Assembly (NCBI RefSeq): GCF_022965805.1 | Contig: NC_133102.1 | Coordinates: forward strand, 11,452,485-11,516,484 | Direction of reading: 5' to 3' | Origin: Primulina eburnea | Taxonomy: Eukaryota; Streptophyta; Magnoliopsida; Lamiales; Gesneriaceae | DNA: 64,000 nt | Part shown: positions 11,767-22,670 of the stretch, piece after piece | How the letters are laid out: each line of letters opens with the position of its first letter | How positions within the stretch are numbered: position 1 is the stretch's first letter | The notes under the pieces: model-generated | What the model was told of the DNA's origin: nothing | Database searches by the model: none | Seen by the model: only the letters and a program-made list of their open reading frames with translations | Program-made: the position numbers and the translations under genes

Positions 11767-13310
11767 CGGTCGTTGCCCGAGGTATGTGTATTCCTCTAAT
11801 TTTCATGCTTATTTACATCGAGGACGATGCACATGTTTTAGTTTGGGGGAGATGTTGTTTATTTTATTTTATTTTATGTGTTTATTTATTTATTTAGTGT
11901 AATTTGAGTGTTTTATTTACTTTTGAGTTGTTTGCTTGTGTGTTTGTAGTGTTTTAGTGATGAAATATTTTTTTTTATGGCCAATGATGAGAAAAGAAAA
12001 ATGTTGCATTAAGAAGAAAAGTTATGCATTACATTCATGTTAATCGATCAATTTGAAAAATTTAGAGAACAATCATGAGATTTGGTAAGTTTGAGACTTA
12101 TAATTTCTATACAACTCTATGATTTTCATTTGACATCGAAATAAATTTTTGCAAACACATATATGATTGAGGCATTCTTTGATTTTATTTGGGCCTATTT
12201 ATATTGTTCATAAATATTCATTTGAAACCCTCTTGAGCCTATATGAGAAAAGAATTGTGTTCTTGAAATTTCTTGGAAGCCAGACACTTTTCTTTTGAAT
12301 ATATAAGTATTTGGTTGATACATTGAGACACCATTTTCACGATGATTAGATTCTACTTTGTGTTGGTGAATTGAGATTTTGTCTAGAACTATCCAAACAT
12401 CACTCGAGGCGAAATACGGACAATTTATGATTTAGAAATGATTTAGGTGATTTTTGGATCGATTGAGCCGTTCAAGCCACCAAATAAAATTAATTTATCA
12501 TTTGTCACCTCTTTGAGCTTATATGAATTTGAATGACACACGTAAATATGTGTAAAAGATCCCATTCGAATATTCTTTCAATTATCCCACATTTACCAAC
12601 CTTTTGAATATCTTATACAATTATTTCCTACCTTTTCAAGGGAGTAAGAATTCAAAAGATTAAAGAAAGTGATATTCTCCTACAAAAAAGAAGAAAAGAA
12701 AAATGATGAATGATGTCTGATTGAAGAAGTTGGAGAAAAAAGGGAGAAAAAGAGATGAAATGAATAAAAAAATGGAGATAAAAGAAAAAGTGGAGTTTGC
12801 AAAAGAGATAAAATTCAACTTACTCCCTTATTTGAACTCCTAATCTTTATTTGTAGCCATGAGCCAAGGCCTAACATTACAACCATTGAAAATCCTATTA
12901 ACCTAGTCATAGTTGTCTAATATACTAGTGGAGAGTGATTCGGAGGCTCTAGCTTATGGACAATCGATAAACACTTTCATTGAGTACAAATCTTGATCAA
13001 TTTTACACACACCTCATTGCATCAAATATTTATTGGGTATTCCTTTCTTGAATGAACATTGCTTTGAACCCAATTTTTACCCGAAAAGACCTCTTGATTT
13101 GTGTTTGTAAAAATTGAAATCGATTGACAAAATTTTTGAAACATGAGTTTCAGAGATTAGAAGTTAAGAAAATTAACCGATTGCATGATTATATCCGGAT
13201 GAAAAATTGGTTGGATTGATTTGAATTGTGAATGCATGAAGAGTTAGTTAAAATATCTTGAGGCCAAGTTCTTTAAAGTATTTCATGAATTGTTTGTTTG
13301 TGTTGTTTTG
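11767..13310 (+). other. Athila untranslated region after ORF3
   Basis: About 1.5 kb without a supported gene. It is AT-rich, with a purine-rich stretch (about 12655-12800, runs of GAAAAAGAGA type). Athila elements commonly have a long non-coding region here. Confidence 0.7.
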
Positions 13311-13350
13311 TTTTGCTCGGGACTAGCAAAATCTTAAGTTTGAGGGAGTT
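13311..13350 (+). other. Athila pre-LTR hairpin and polypurine tract
   Basis: TTTTGCT (13311-13317) and AGCAAAA (13325-13331) pair around a seven-base loop, 19 nt before the LTR. AAGTTTGAGGGAGTT (13336-13350) is the polypurine tract. The hairpin position matches those of the chromoviruses in this window although the sequence is unrelated. Confidence 0.7.
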
Positions 13351-13532
13351 TGATAAGTGCAATTTATTGTACTTTTATTAATTGTTTTTAACTTGGAATT
13401 TTGTGATTCTTGAGCAGGTTTTATGTGATTTGTTGTTGTTTTTGTTGTTGTAGTTTGGAAGCTTAGAATGAGAATTTGGAGTAGTAAATTGTTTAATTGG
13501 AAAGTGCAAAAGATAAAAAAGGCCAAAGCTCC

Positions 13533-13687
13533 AGCGCACCCGCGCTAACAAAGAGACCGCACCCGCAGTCAATGTTCAAGAATTTTTGCCGAAGCTGTAC
13601 CGCACCCGCAGTCACTGAATTTCGAAGATGGAAGTTTTCCCCGAAACATTAGCGCACCTGCGGTGCCATCTTTACCGCACCCGCGGT
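13533..13687. repeat. GC inverted-repeat array in the Athila LTR
   Basis: AGCGCACCCGCGCT at 13533-13546, followed by ACCGCACCCGCAGT-type and AGCGCACCTGCGGT-type copies, ending in ACCGCACCCGCGGT at 13687. Some copies have lost one arm of the symmetry. Confidence 0.78.
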
Positions 13688-13781
13688 CTTTGACAGACAA
13701 AGTCCGGAAATTCTGAAATTTGGTGTGCTGCGCATGGGAGTTGATGACTTTTGTGTTTTGCGTGGAAAGACTTGTCTAGGA

Positions 13782-13790
13782 CTATAAAAG
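13782..13790 (+). promoter_or_regulatory. Athila LTR TATA box
   Basis: CTATAAAAG in a less AT-rich context, about 95 bp after the GC array and placed as expected for the U3/R border. No start site can be read directly. Confidence 0.6.
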
Positions 13791-14807
13791 GCTTCTATTA
13801 TTCACTATCTAGGGTATTGGGGATCCAAGGGAAGAGTAGTGGAGGCTAGAAGATTGAAGATCCAAGTGCATCATTCTTAGAAAATCTCTTGCACACTTCT
13901 GGACAGAAATATCTTGCACTCCAAACTCTTGTTCTAAGTTCTTCTTTTTTTATTTTTATTTGATATGTCTTGTTTAAGATTCATGTGTTGTTGTGTTGTT
14001 TGTATTATTATGAACTAATTCTTATTTCTAGAGGAAAGATGGAACAAGACTAGAAACCATGTGTTGGGATTTATGAATTATGCTATATAAGTTTTCCTTA
14101 TTGTTCATTTGTATTTTTCCAATCTTAATGCTTTCATTTTACTGGTCATATCTTGAATGGTTCTTATGTTTATAATTTATCACTTGGAAAAGAGAATTTA
14201 TAAACAAGAAAGGGAAAAATATATCGATTGTATTTATATAGTTCGGGAGGACATATATTGCTATTGAAGCCATTAAAAGAAGTTATTGCTTATTGTGTTA
14301 TTTAATTATAGATTGTTGACGGGGACGTTACAATCCTTTGTTAGATAATTAGTATCTACTTAGCACTCGGGAGAGGGAGTAGATAATTATAGAATTCTTG
14401 GCTAATGAATAAGAATGACATTTATAATATAGCTACACAAAATAACACATGGTAGATAGTTGCGTGAAATCGGACCTCTAGATCTTTTATTCCATTGTTG
14501 TTTACTACTATTTGGTACTATAATTAAATTTATTTTCAATCTAGTTATTGGTGCAAACAAATCTATCAATTGATTATTCTAAATAAAGTCGAGACTATTT
14601 CAATTACAAGCACTAATATAAGTTTAGAAATACATTCCTCGTGGGATCGACACTTGTACTCAAAATTACATTTTACTATAACTTGACGTCGTGCACTTGC
14701 GAGCAATTAAGAAAACACGCAACAACTGGACATCTGCTATGAGAATTGCAGCAGGAACACTCGATCTCAACAAAGAAGGATTCATTAAACTTTAGGAAAT
14801 AAGTCTT

Positions 14808-15754
14808 ATGGGATCAGTGAAAATTGCTTGGGACATGACTTCATTAGACATGAAGGAGTCAGTCCTAGCTAGTAAATCTCTTAGTGAGATCGCTGGAAAA
14901 ATGGCTACCTTATTTGAAGCACACTTTATATGGTATACTATTTCAACAGTCAAGATACATAGAAGAAGAAGAAATACACTCAAAATCTGTATAGTCTTGA
15001 ATTACATGACATATGTTTGGTGGATGAATACATTATGTTATTCACTAAATATAGATGGAATTCAGGGGTCGAAGAAGATATAGCTATGCAGTTTTTCTTA
15101 GCAAAAATGCCAAGCCCTTGGAGAGAGATGCTCATAAGGGAATACGTACCTGGTAATCCAGATACGCTGGCAACAAGAGCCTCTTTCCTTAAAGGAAAGT
15201 TGGCAGAATGGTGTCACATGGCAGCATTACAAAAAAATTACAAACGACTAAGGGGTATCAACAAAAGAACTCCTTTGTGTTGTAAGGAAAATGATCTTCC
15301 AACAATTATTGGAAGTAAACCCCAGAAGCATAAAAGGAAAAGTTTCAGGACTCATCCTTATGCCCAAAGTGGAAGAAGTTCTTGGAAACCAAAAAAGGTA
15401 TGGTCTAGACAGAAAGCCAGATCTTACAAATCTGGACAAAGAAGTGGACCATTAAGAAGTAGGATATCATCCCAAGCATCGAGTTCATCTCGAAGCACAG
15501 GAAGAACACCTACAAAGAAAACTTTCAGAAGAGCTCATACTCGAGCCAATGAAAGTTTCAAGGATTGTAATTGCTGGACATGTGCAGCAAAAGGTCATAT
15601 CTCAACCAACTGTCCGAAAAATGAGAAAAGAGGTGTTAAACGTTCGATCCTACCCCGGATATTGAAGAAGAAGTTTATTACCAAGATATCATTCAAGTAT
15701 ACCGATTTGAGGACATCGCCTCAGATGAAAGTATATATGAAGAAGAAGTCTTAA
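14808..15754 (+). pseudogene. Pararetroviral coat protein remnant with CCHC zinc knuckle
   Basis: 14808-15083 in one frame and 15017-15754 in another form one degraded coat-protein region. The second part contains EEDIAMQFFLAKMPSPWREM, then a Lys/Arg/Ser-rich basic stretch, then CWTCAAKGHISTNC (about 15572-15613), a C-x2-C-x4-H-x4-C knuckle typical of caulimovirid coat proteins that bind nucleic acid. A frameshift near 15020 and a stop at 15752-15754 separate the pieces. Sequence before 14808 is coat-like but short, because the Athila insertion lies immediately upstream. Confidence 0.75.
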
Positions 15755-15769
15755 GTCAGAAAGAATCTG

Positions 15770-16740
15770 ATGGAACAGAATCGGACTGAAAACGAGGTGT
15801 TTCGACACGAAACACATGAAGATCTGTCTGGGTTTTTCAGCCAGACAACAATATCTCATAACATGGTTCAAAGAATCATAAGAGAAAATCCGAGTCTACA
15901 GAGATATCAAGGTTTCTCTGCAGGACAGATAGAAAAGTTCTTAGGAAGTCTTGGCCTAAGAAACAGAAAGCATCATCTAATCTATAAAATTTCTAGAAGG
16001 GAAATGACTATCCCGATGGAACTTACAGGAAATAGATGGAGATACAGTTAATTCCTTCCGAAGAAATTAAGGAAGAATTACAAAAACTCAAGATAGAAGT
16101 AGCAAGTACCATGTCCTGGATTTATATTGGAGCAATCCAGATTATGATAAAGGCTACTTTCAAAGAAGGGATAGATTCACCTATTGATATTGCTATTTGC
16201 GATAAAAGAATAGGGAATCTACAAGATTCAGTACTGGGAACAATCTCAGGAAATCTCTGTGCGGGAAATATTGTAGGAGTAATCTATCCAAGGATAGCCT
16301 ACAACCTGGCAGATCGAGATTTCAGCCGAGCCTTGACATTGCATCAGAACTTCAAGGAAAAAAGACTGATGAAAGAAGGTAATAGGCCATATTCTATTAC
16401 CTATCAAATTTCATATGCTCTATCTAATACACATCATTCTGAATTGTTTATTAGAAATGAGTTTATTGAAATCCCTGAGATATTTGGAAAAGTTGCTCAG
16501 GCAATTTATCCAGAAAGAGTTGAGTTTCCTTTAATACAGGAAACAGATATCCAAATACAAGACAAACCGATTCTACAAAAGAATCAAAGTCTTAGATTGG
16601 AATCAAGAATACTATCTTTCCAAGGAGATAAAATAACGAGTTACAGGTGGGGAAAAACGCCTGTCATAGAAACCCAACAGGAGCCAAAAAGTTTTCTACA
16701 ATGGGAAAACTTAGATGCCCAGAAGGGTGGAAGGAAATAG
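15770..16740 (+). pseudogene. Pararetroviral movement protein (30K family), frameshifted
   Basis: 15770-16051 and 16036-16740 are in different frames and join near 16040. The second part has the conserved core IGAIQIMIKATF, then GTISGNLCAGNIVGVIYPRI, then YSITYQISYALSNTHHSELF, as in Caulimoviridae movement proteins that modify plasmodesmata. The first part shares the coat-protein frame, so coat and movement proteins may once have formed one polyprotein. It cannot be translated as one protein now. Confidence 0.72.
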
Positions 16741-16797
16741 AAATAGTTTGATATTACAAAGCAAAGGAATCAATTTTTTTGTAATTCAATATACTAT

Positions 16798-17392
16798 TTG
16801 GAACAACCGATGATAGAAACTTACCAAGGACTGATTAATATCGGAGAATTGGAAGTTCATATTCAAGAAATTCCAGGGAAAGAATCAGATCGACTGATTC
16901 TTGGACTAGAGTTTCTAGAGGAACACAAACCTTGGAAACGTCTAGAGTATGGAATAGAGTTTATGTCAGAAGATAAGATGTGGAAAATCCAATGAATACA
17001 AGTTCATTCTCCATATACATTCCAGTGGGAATGTTGTATGAACAATATAAGGCAGAATACTTTGCTGCTTATATTGATTCAAGTGCTGGAATCTGCAGAG
17101 CAAAAAGAGGTATTTTTCCAAATAATTTGGATAAAGAATTACCCAAGATTTATGGAAGATATTTTTCCATAAGGATCTTAATCTTATGTAAAAGGATTAA
17201 GATGACATAAATCATGATTGGCGGTGCTGGGCAAACACCTTGGTACAAGGTTAAAACACCACCAATTTATTTTCATGATACAGGAGCTGACATATTGTTA
17301 GGAAATAATTTCCTACAGATGTTCAAGTCTTATACTCAAGAAAATGAGACTAGAAGATTAGTGTTCACAACACCCTATGATCACAAATCATA
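16798..17392 (+). pseudogene. Pararetroviral aspartic protease remnant
   Basis: The segment after the movement protein is broken into three short frames. 16980-17210 holds an aspartic-protease-like site at about 17070-17090 (AYIDSSAGICRAKRGIFP), in which the second position after the catalytic Asp is Ser rather than the usual Gly. 17212-17392 holds HDTGADILLGNNFLQMF, the other conserved half. The role would be polyprotein maturation. Stops at about 17210 and 17392 show decay. Which residues form the true catalytic site is uncertain. Confidence 0.6.
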
Positions 17393-17614
17393 GTCCAGAG
17401 ACTACGAGAAGCATTTTATAGAATATTGCCGATCCAGTTTCACAGCAAGCGTGGTGATTCAGGACAACTTCTGAACTCAAAAATGAAGGATTCTAGATGG
17501 TTTGGAGAAACAATGCTCCAGTTAAGAGCAGATCAAGTACTCAAACCAGAAGATATAGAATGCCTTAAGATAACTCTACAAACAAATGAAGTATAATTCG
17601 AATCTAAGGTATCA

Positions 17615-19013
17615 TTGGAAGATGTCAAGAAGAGGATCAAAGAAAATTACAATGGAGATCCTTTGGCATGGTGGGACAAAAATCAACTCAAAGCTTGCCT
17701 TAAGATTAAGGAAGGCAAAGAATATGAATTTGTCCGTTGCAAGCCTATCCCAATGAATATCATTGATCAAAGGGATATGCAGATTATAATCAAGGAACAT
17801 TTGGACCTTGGTTTAATCAAAGCAAGTTTGTCACCATATAGCAGTCCAGGTTTCCTGGTAAGAAACCATGGTGAGATAAAACGAGGAAAACCCAAATTGG
17901 TTATTAATTATCAAGAAATTAATAAAATTCTGGAGTTTGATGGGTACTTTATACCAAGCAGAGAACATCTAATCAGTTGCATACACAATGCAAAGATATT
18001 CTCTAAATTTGATTGTAAGTCAGTAATTTATCAGATTCGGATGGAGGAAGGAAGCAAGAAACTCACAGCTTTCTCCACATCTCAAGGACATTATATTTGG
18101 GAAGTGTTACCAATGGGATTGGCTAATTCACCCCAGATATTTCAAAGGAAATGGATAATCTTTTTAAAGATTATTTTAAGTTTATGTTTGTTTATATTGA
18201 TAACGTTTTAATAGCATCTAAAGATATGAATGAACATGTTAAGCATTTGGAGATTTTCTCTAATGTTTGCAAGAAAGAAGGACTGGTTTTATCTAAAAAG
18301 AAAGCAGTCATTGCTACAAGAAAGATTGAATTCCTCGGAATCGAAATCGATGAGTCAGGAATAATTCTGCAAGACCACATAGCCGAAAAGGTGCAGAATT
18401 TTCCAGAAAGTCTCAAAGACAAAAAACAACTTCAAGTTTTCTAGGAGTTGTTAATTTTGCTGGAATGTTTATTAAAAATCTAGCCGAACACAGGAAAGTG
18501 TTCAGTCCATTATTGAAAAAAGATGCAAGATTTATATGGACAAAAGAACACACAGAAGGACTTATCCATTTAAAGAAGGTTTGTAGAAATCTTCCAAAAA
18601 TGGCTATTCCTCAAGACAAAGATGATCTGGTATTATATACCGATGCCAGTGATCATTGGTGGGCAGAAGTTCTTACTAAGCTCACACCGGATGGAGAACA
18701 ACCATGTAGATATTGTAGTGGGTTATTCTCAGATACAGAAGCCATCAGATGGCATATCAACGAGAAAAAATTTTATTCAGCAAAAAGGGCTTTTGAAAAA
18801 TGGCCATTATTCTTACTTGCAAAGAAATTTACTTTGAAAGTTGATAATACACAGGTGAAAGCTTTCTTAAGGAATAGAATTGAATCTAAACCAGAGAAAG
18901 CCAGATTATTAAGATGGAAAGCATTATGTCAGAATTATATTTTTGATATTGTGATAATAAAATCTCATGAAAATATTCTTGCAGATTTTTTGACAAGAGA
19001 TGGACATCATTGA
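17615..19013 (+). pseudogene. Pararetroviral reverse transcriptase and RNase H, degenerate
   Basis: RT segments lie at 17615-18211 and, in another frame, 18151-18444; RNase H is at 18465-19013. RT motifs include SPYSSPGFLVRNH, KPKLVINYQEINK, FSKFDCKSVIYQIRM and LPMGLANSPQIFQ. The polymerase active site reads YIDN (about 18191-18202) where the family has YIDD, so activity is not expected. RNase H is shown by YTDASDHWWAEVL and the closing ILADFLTRDGHH. Frameshifts fall near 18150-18200 and 18445. The end overlaps the next gene's ATG (19000) by 14 nt. Confidence 0.85.
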
Positions 19014-20167
19014 CATTGATGCTATTATCAAGATGCAGAGGCATTTGAGGGAACACCTTGAAATGCTTCAAACCGAGTTCAACAAGTTGGCCGTTAACGC
19101 AAAAGTTGCGGGAAGCCTACAACAAGCTGATAAAAGAATTGTCTCTGATCGAATTACAGGTTGTTTACAGGCATATACTCAGTTATGGTCTGTAATGCAA
19201 AGGCCTATCCTCCAAGGCATTGAGAAGCCATTGGTTTCCCAAATGGAGAGTTTTCGAGTACAGGACTCTATACCTGTAGCGGGGGATTCAAATACCCCTT
19301 GCACAAGTGTTAAGTCGGGATCATCACCAGATGAGTCGGCTGAAACAAAATTTGAGACTCCTGATCCTTATCTTGAGTCTTCAAGTCAACCCTTCACCTC
19401 GGGGATTGAAGAGGGAGAGATCAACCTTAGGCCTCGTATTGACAAAGGTAAATCTAATGTTGGTACTAACGAAGCATTAATTTATCCATTTCAGGTTTAT
19501 CAGCAGAATTGGGAGAAATTGAAAACAAGAATTGAAATTAACCCAGCTACTAACAGGGTTGATGTCTAAGGAAAATATCCCAGGATATGGATGAAACCAA
19601 ATTCATGTCCAAAGGAGGTCAAGGCATGGTATGAATTCGGGGCTCTTACCTCAGTTTATACTACATCACCAAGCTTTCTGGAAATTTCAGGATTACCAAA
19701 GTGGATCCAGGAATCTGTTCACGAGACTTGGGCGAATAATGATTATTTGTCCAGAGGAGATGTTTTGGAGCTATACTTTTTCAATGCAGCACCAGAACCA
19801 GCAGGGAAAGGTTCTCACGAAGCCTTTCATTTCATCAAGTTAAGGAGGTCCGGATACAAATGTTCAAAAATTTATCAAGGACCCTCCAACAGAAGAAACA
19901 CCCCTATTTGCTTCAATTTCTGAAGATGATATGTCTACACAAAGAGAATGGGGTTTATGGGTCTGTCTCACTGAGATGGACAAAATAAAGTTCCCGTTCA
20001 AATTTTATAATCATTCAGTGAACGGATCATTCCTGTTAAACACCATGACAGGAAAAACCACAAGTTTTGCAGAAGATTTATTCGAGAAAAGAGAAATCTT
20101 TTGTGGAACAGCAAGCTGCCGGCCAGTAAAGAAACTCGCTGAAAATTCTGTAACATGGCACATATAG
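19000..20167 (+). pseudogene. Pararetroviral transactivator/inclusion-body-like protein, interrupted
   Basis: ATG at 19000 overlaps the RT stop. 19000-19569 encodes an N-terminal region with predicted helix (QRHLREHLEMLQTEFNKLAV) and a Ser/Pro/acidic linker. After a stop at 19567-19569 the same frame resumes at 19591-19923 with CPKEVKAWYEFGALTSVYTT and GLPKWIQESVHETW, resembling the caulimovirid transactivator (TAV) core. A shift near 19925 leads into 19931-20167. In exogenous relatives this protein lets ribosomes re-initiate on polycistronic RNA. The assignment rests on position and the core motif. Confidence 0.6.
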
Positions 20168-20867
20168 GAAGATGGTTAGAAAACATCTGCCTTGAATGCC
20201 AAAACCAGAAAAAACCTGAATTTGATAAAGGATTCAAACCGAGATCTGATCGAAAACACTTTACCGACACAAGCACAAGTGGGGATGGACCACATTCACG
20301 TTTTCCTCGAGGACACCGAAAGCCAAAGATTCCTCGACAAAATTGAATGTGGACATGTGACTAGTCCACTAACAAAAAGAAAACCCACCATGTGAGTGAA
20401 AGGACATGACCACCAATAATAGGTGGAAAATGACAAGGATCATTGAATACCTAATTTAAAAAAAGGAATCCAATGAAGAAAAACAAGAAAACTGGACCCC
20501 AACTTTACACTATAAAAAAGGGTAAATGGAACCAGTTAAACAAACCAAAATCAAAACTAGAAGATGTACCGTGTATATCTGAAAGTCTTGAAAAGAAGAA
20601 TCAATTATAAGAGAAAACAGGCGGATGCTCTTAAATGGCTAGTTCAACGTTTCCAGGAAAAGAGAGACGAGATTACCGCAGATATCTAATATACTCATCG
20701 TCAATGGTATCTCAGAGAGATAAAAAAAGATGAGAAGTTAATTTCTAGATTAATAATCTATAAAAAGATAGGTCAAGAAGGGACCACTCAACCACTATAT
20801 GGTCCCCAAACAAGCTGTAAAGGCTTATGAAGATTTGAAGTCCGAGTTTCAAATCCGAAGGAGCCTT
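20168..20867 (+). other. Pararetroviral intergenic region
   Basis: About 700 bp without a supported gene between the transactivator remnant and the TATA box. It is A-rich on the plus strand with short out-of-frame open stretches. A second TATA-like stretch (ACTATAAAAAAGG, about 20510) is present. This is the expected place for the pregenomic RNA promoter. Confidence 0.5.
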
Positions 20868-20880
20868 CTATAAATAAAGG
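20868..20880 (+). promoter_or_regulatory. Likely pararetroviral pregenomic promoter TATA box
   Basis: CTATAAATAAAGG lies in the intergenic region, followed by a CT-rich leader-like stretch. It contains AATAAA, a possible polyadenylation signal, inside the TATA element. In caulimovirids the pregenomic promoter and poly(A) signal lie close together. Confidence 0.55.
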
Positions 20881-22628
20881 AGCATAAGGAAGATGAAGGC
20901 ATCGATCAACCTCTTCATTTTTCTTCAAACCATTTGTAATATTTTCTCTTTCAATTTTACTAGGCATGGGCACCTCATTTCTTGAGGTGTTCTACCCAGA
21001 TTTATAGTATAACACATGAATATTTATATTTTTTTTTCCAGAGTAACTAATTAGGAAAAAGATTGAATAAATGAGGCAAATCCATTTCAAACAAGAATCG
21101 TAGTTATTAAAAACCAAAAAAGACCAAGACTTGTGGCCTAGCGACTCGGCGCTTGCACTCTGATACAAGCTAAGGCGCAGCCCTTCCATGAAGGGCTCAC
21201 CTCGACCATGAAGGCTGAAGCATGACCCATTAAATATATGGTGTGCTAAATCGAAAATGAACTGCTAGATAGACTTAACATAGTTCATGTTCTGTTGCAG
21301 AGGAATCATTGATTTATTTTTTTAGTAGTTCACATATATATTACATTCTCTTCAAATTTCTTCAATTTGGCTGATTCACTTCAACGTACCGCACCAAGCT
21401 TTGACATTTCGCACCAAAACCCTGTCGTCCGTGCGTCTTAGAATGCACTGTGCTTTAAATAAGACATCAACCACTTTTATGCATTTTACCTAAGTTCACA
21501 TCATTGCCTAATTATCAATTGGTCCTGCAAACTTCCGTTTTTCACGCTGTTGCCTTTCAGTTCCTCCTGTAACTGCAAGACCAAAACTAAATTCTCTTCA
21601 TCAAAATCTACTAATCATGTGTGCATTGGATAACTGTCTTGTTCGGCAAGAAAAAATCTTTAAGACGCGAAAGGAACACGATCAAGACATTATAAGGTGA
21701 TTTACCTGCTGGAGGACTTTCTTTTGATGGCGGTATCCCGGTGATTTTATTTTTTAAAAAGAGCAGTCCTTCGTTGATAACTACATTTGGAAGCCAAAAT
21801 AATCTTCTAGTAACAATGACAAATTATTCAAATAATCACCTTGTCGGTGTCATATATGCAATCACAATATCAGCAAAATTACTCTGGCTTTGCCCGCCGA
21901 CATAAATCGTGGTAATCCGCACCAACATAAAAAGGGACATACTTCGTCGGAGTCCAAGGGAATTCATACCTGAATGATTGTCAAAAAATATTATTCACAA
22001 TGGAATTGCCATCACTTCTTGTTAACAATTTGACTTGAATAAAATGTGTTTAGGGACAAAGAAGGTAGAAGAAACATGTTTCATATACGTGAGCAAATGC
22101 AACAAATATAAAAAATTAGTATCATCTCGGATACATGGATAGATGTTATTTTCTTCATTGAAACGCAAGCTTTGCTCCTCGTACATGTATTTTATTAACA
22201 AATGTAAAATTTGCTACAATCAGAGCCATTACTACTAATTAATTATCACATTATATAAACTAAACTATGTTCGAACTACAGTATTTAACCGTCAAAACAT
22301 TTTTGGATTCTGCACACGTTAGTAATGGTTTGACACCTTAAATATGGGAAGTTTAGTTTTCAGGATCTAAAATCAAAATCAGATGGCAGAAAACTTTAAG
22401 CATAGACAACCGCTGCAAACTAAGTCATCCAAGTTATACGTGATATAAAAAAATAGAAAAGATGTAAGAAAAGAGTATCTAACATGAACCTGGAGAGGTA
22501 CCGCGATACATAAGACACACAATTTAAGACCAAGTTTAATGGACTCTTGTCATCAAAATGCATTTCCTGCCGTTTTGTTATCTTCAGATTTATGTTGATG
22601 GCGATATTAGTTCATGCATGTGGAAGAC

Positions 22629-22670
22629 ATGTTGAAAATTGTAGCTAGATCTCTATACAATTTTCAACAT
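22629..22670. repeat. Perfect 15-bp inverted repeat
   Basis: ATGTTGAAAATTGTA (22629-22643) and its reverse complement (22656-22670) flank a 12-base loop. A partial copy of the loop and arm follows immediately (CTAGCTATATCTCTATACA). It could be a fragment of a small transposon. Confidence 0.6.

Larger units (their letters stand above)
3249..14724 (+). mobile_element. Athila-type Ty3/gypsy element, degenerate, 5' LTR interrupted by Ty3-A
   Basis: The order is partial 5' LTR (3249-4137), tRNA-Asp-type primer-binding site, gag-protease, RT-RNase H-integrase, third ORF, polypurine tract and 3' LTR (13351-14724). The gag and RT sequences, the DLGASINLMP protease site and an extra ORF after pol are typical of Athila. 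The two LTRs align over 889 bp each with about 13 mismatches. At least four premature stops and several frameshifts mean the element is defective. It is inserted in the coat-protein region of the pararetrovirus that resumes at 14725. Confidence 0.92.
13351..14724 (+). repeat. Athila 3' LTR
   Basis: A 1374-bp LTR, TGATAAGTGC...CGCAACA. It contains a GC inverted-repeat array (13533-13687) followed about 95 bp later by a TATA box. The distal 889 bp match the interrupted 5' LTR. GTAGT, the presumed target of Ty3-A, is undisturbed here (13836-13840). Confidence 0.92.
14725..20990 (+). mobile_element. Endogenous pararetrovirus (Caulimoviridae, Solendovirus/Cavemovirus-like), degenerate
   Basis: After the Athila element the sequence encodes, in order, coat protein with a CCHC knuckle, 30K-type movement protein, aspartic protease, reverse transcriptase-RNase H, and a translational-transactivator-like protein, then an intergenic region with a TATA box. 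Coat before movement protein is the order I recall for cavemoviruses and solendoviruses; most other genera have the reverse. Stops and frameshifts occur in every gene, so this is an old integrated copy. The 5' part of the coat region should lie beyond the left window edge because Athila interrupted it. The right end is approximate. Confidence 0.85.

Noticed and set aside
21120..21230. Possible tRNA-derived SINE
   Set aside because: Some GGCGCTTGC-type boxes, but no convincing A and B boxes, poly(A) tail or target duplication.
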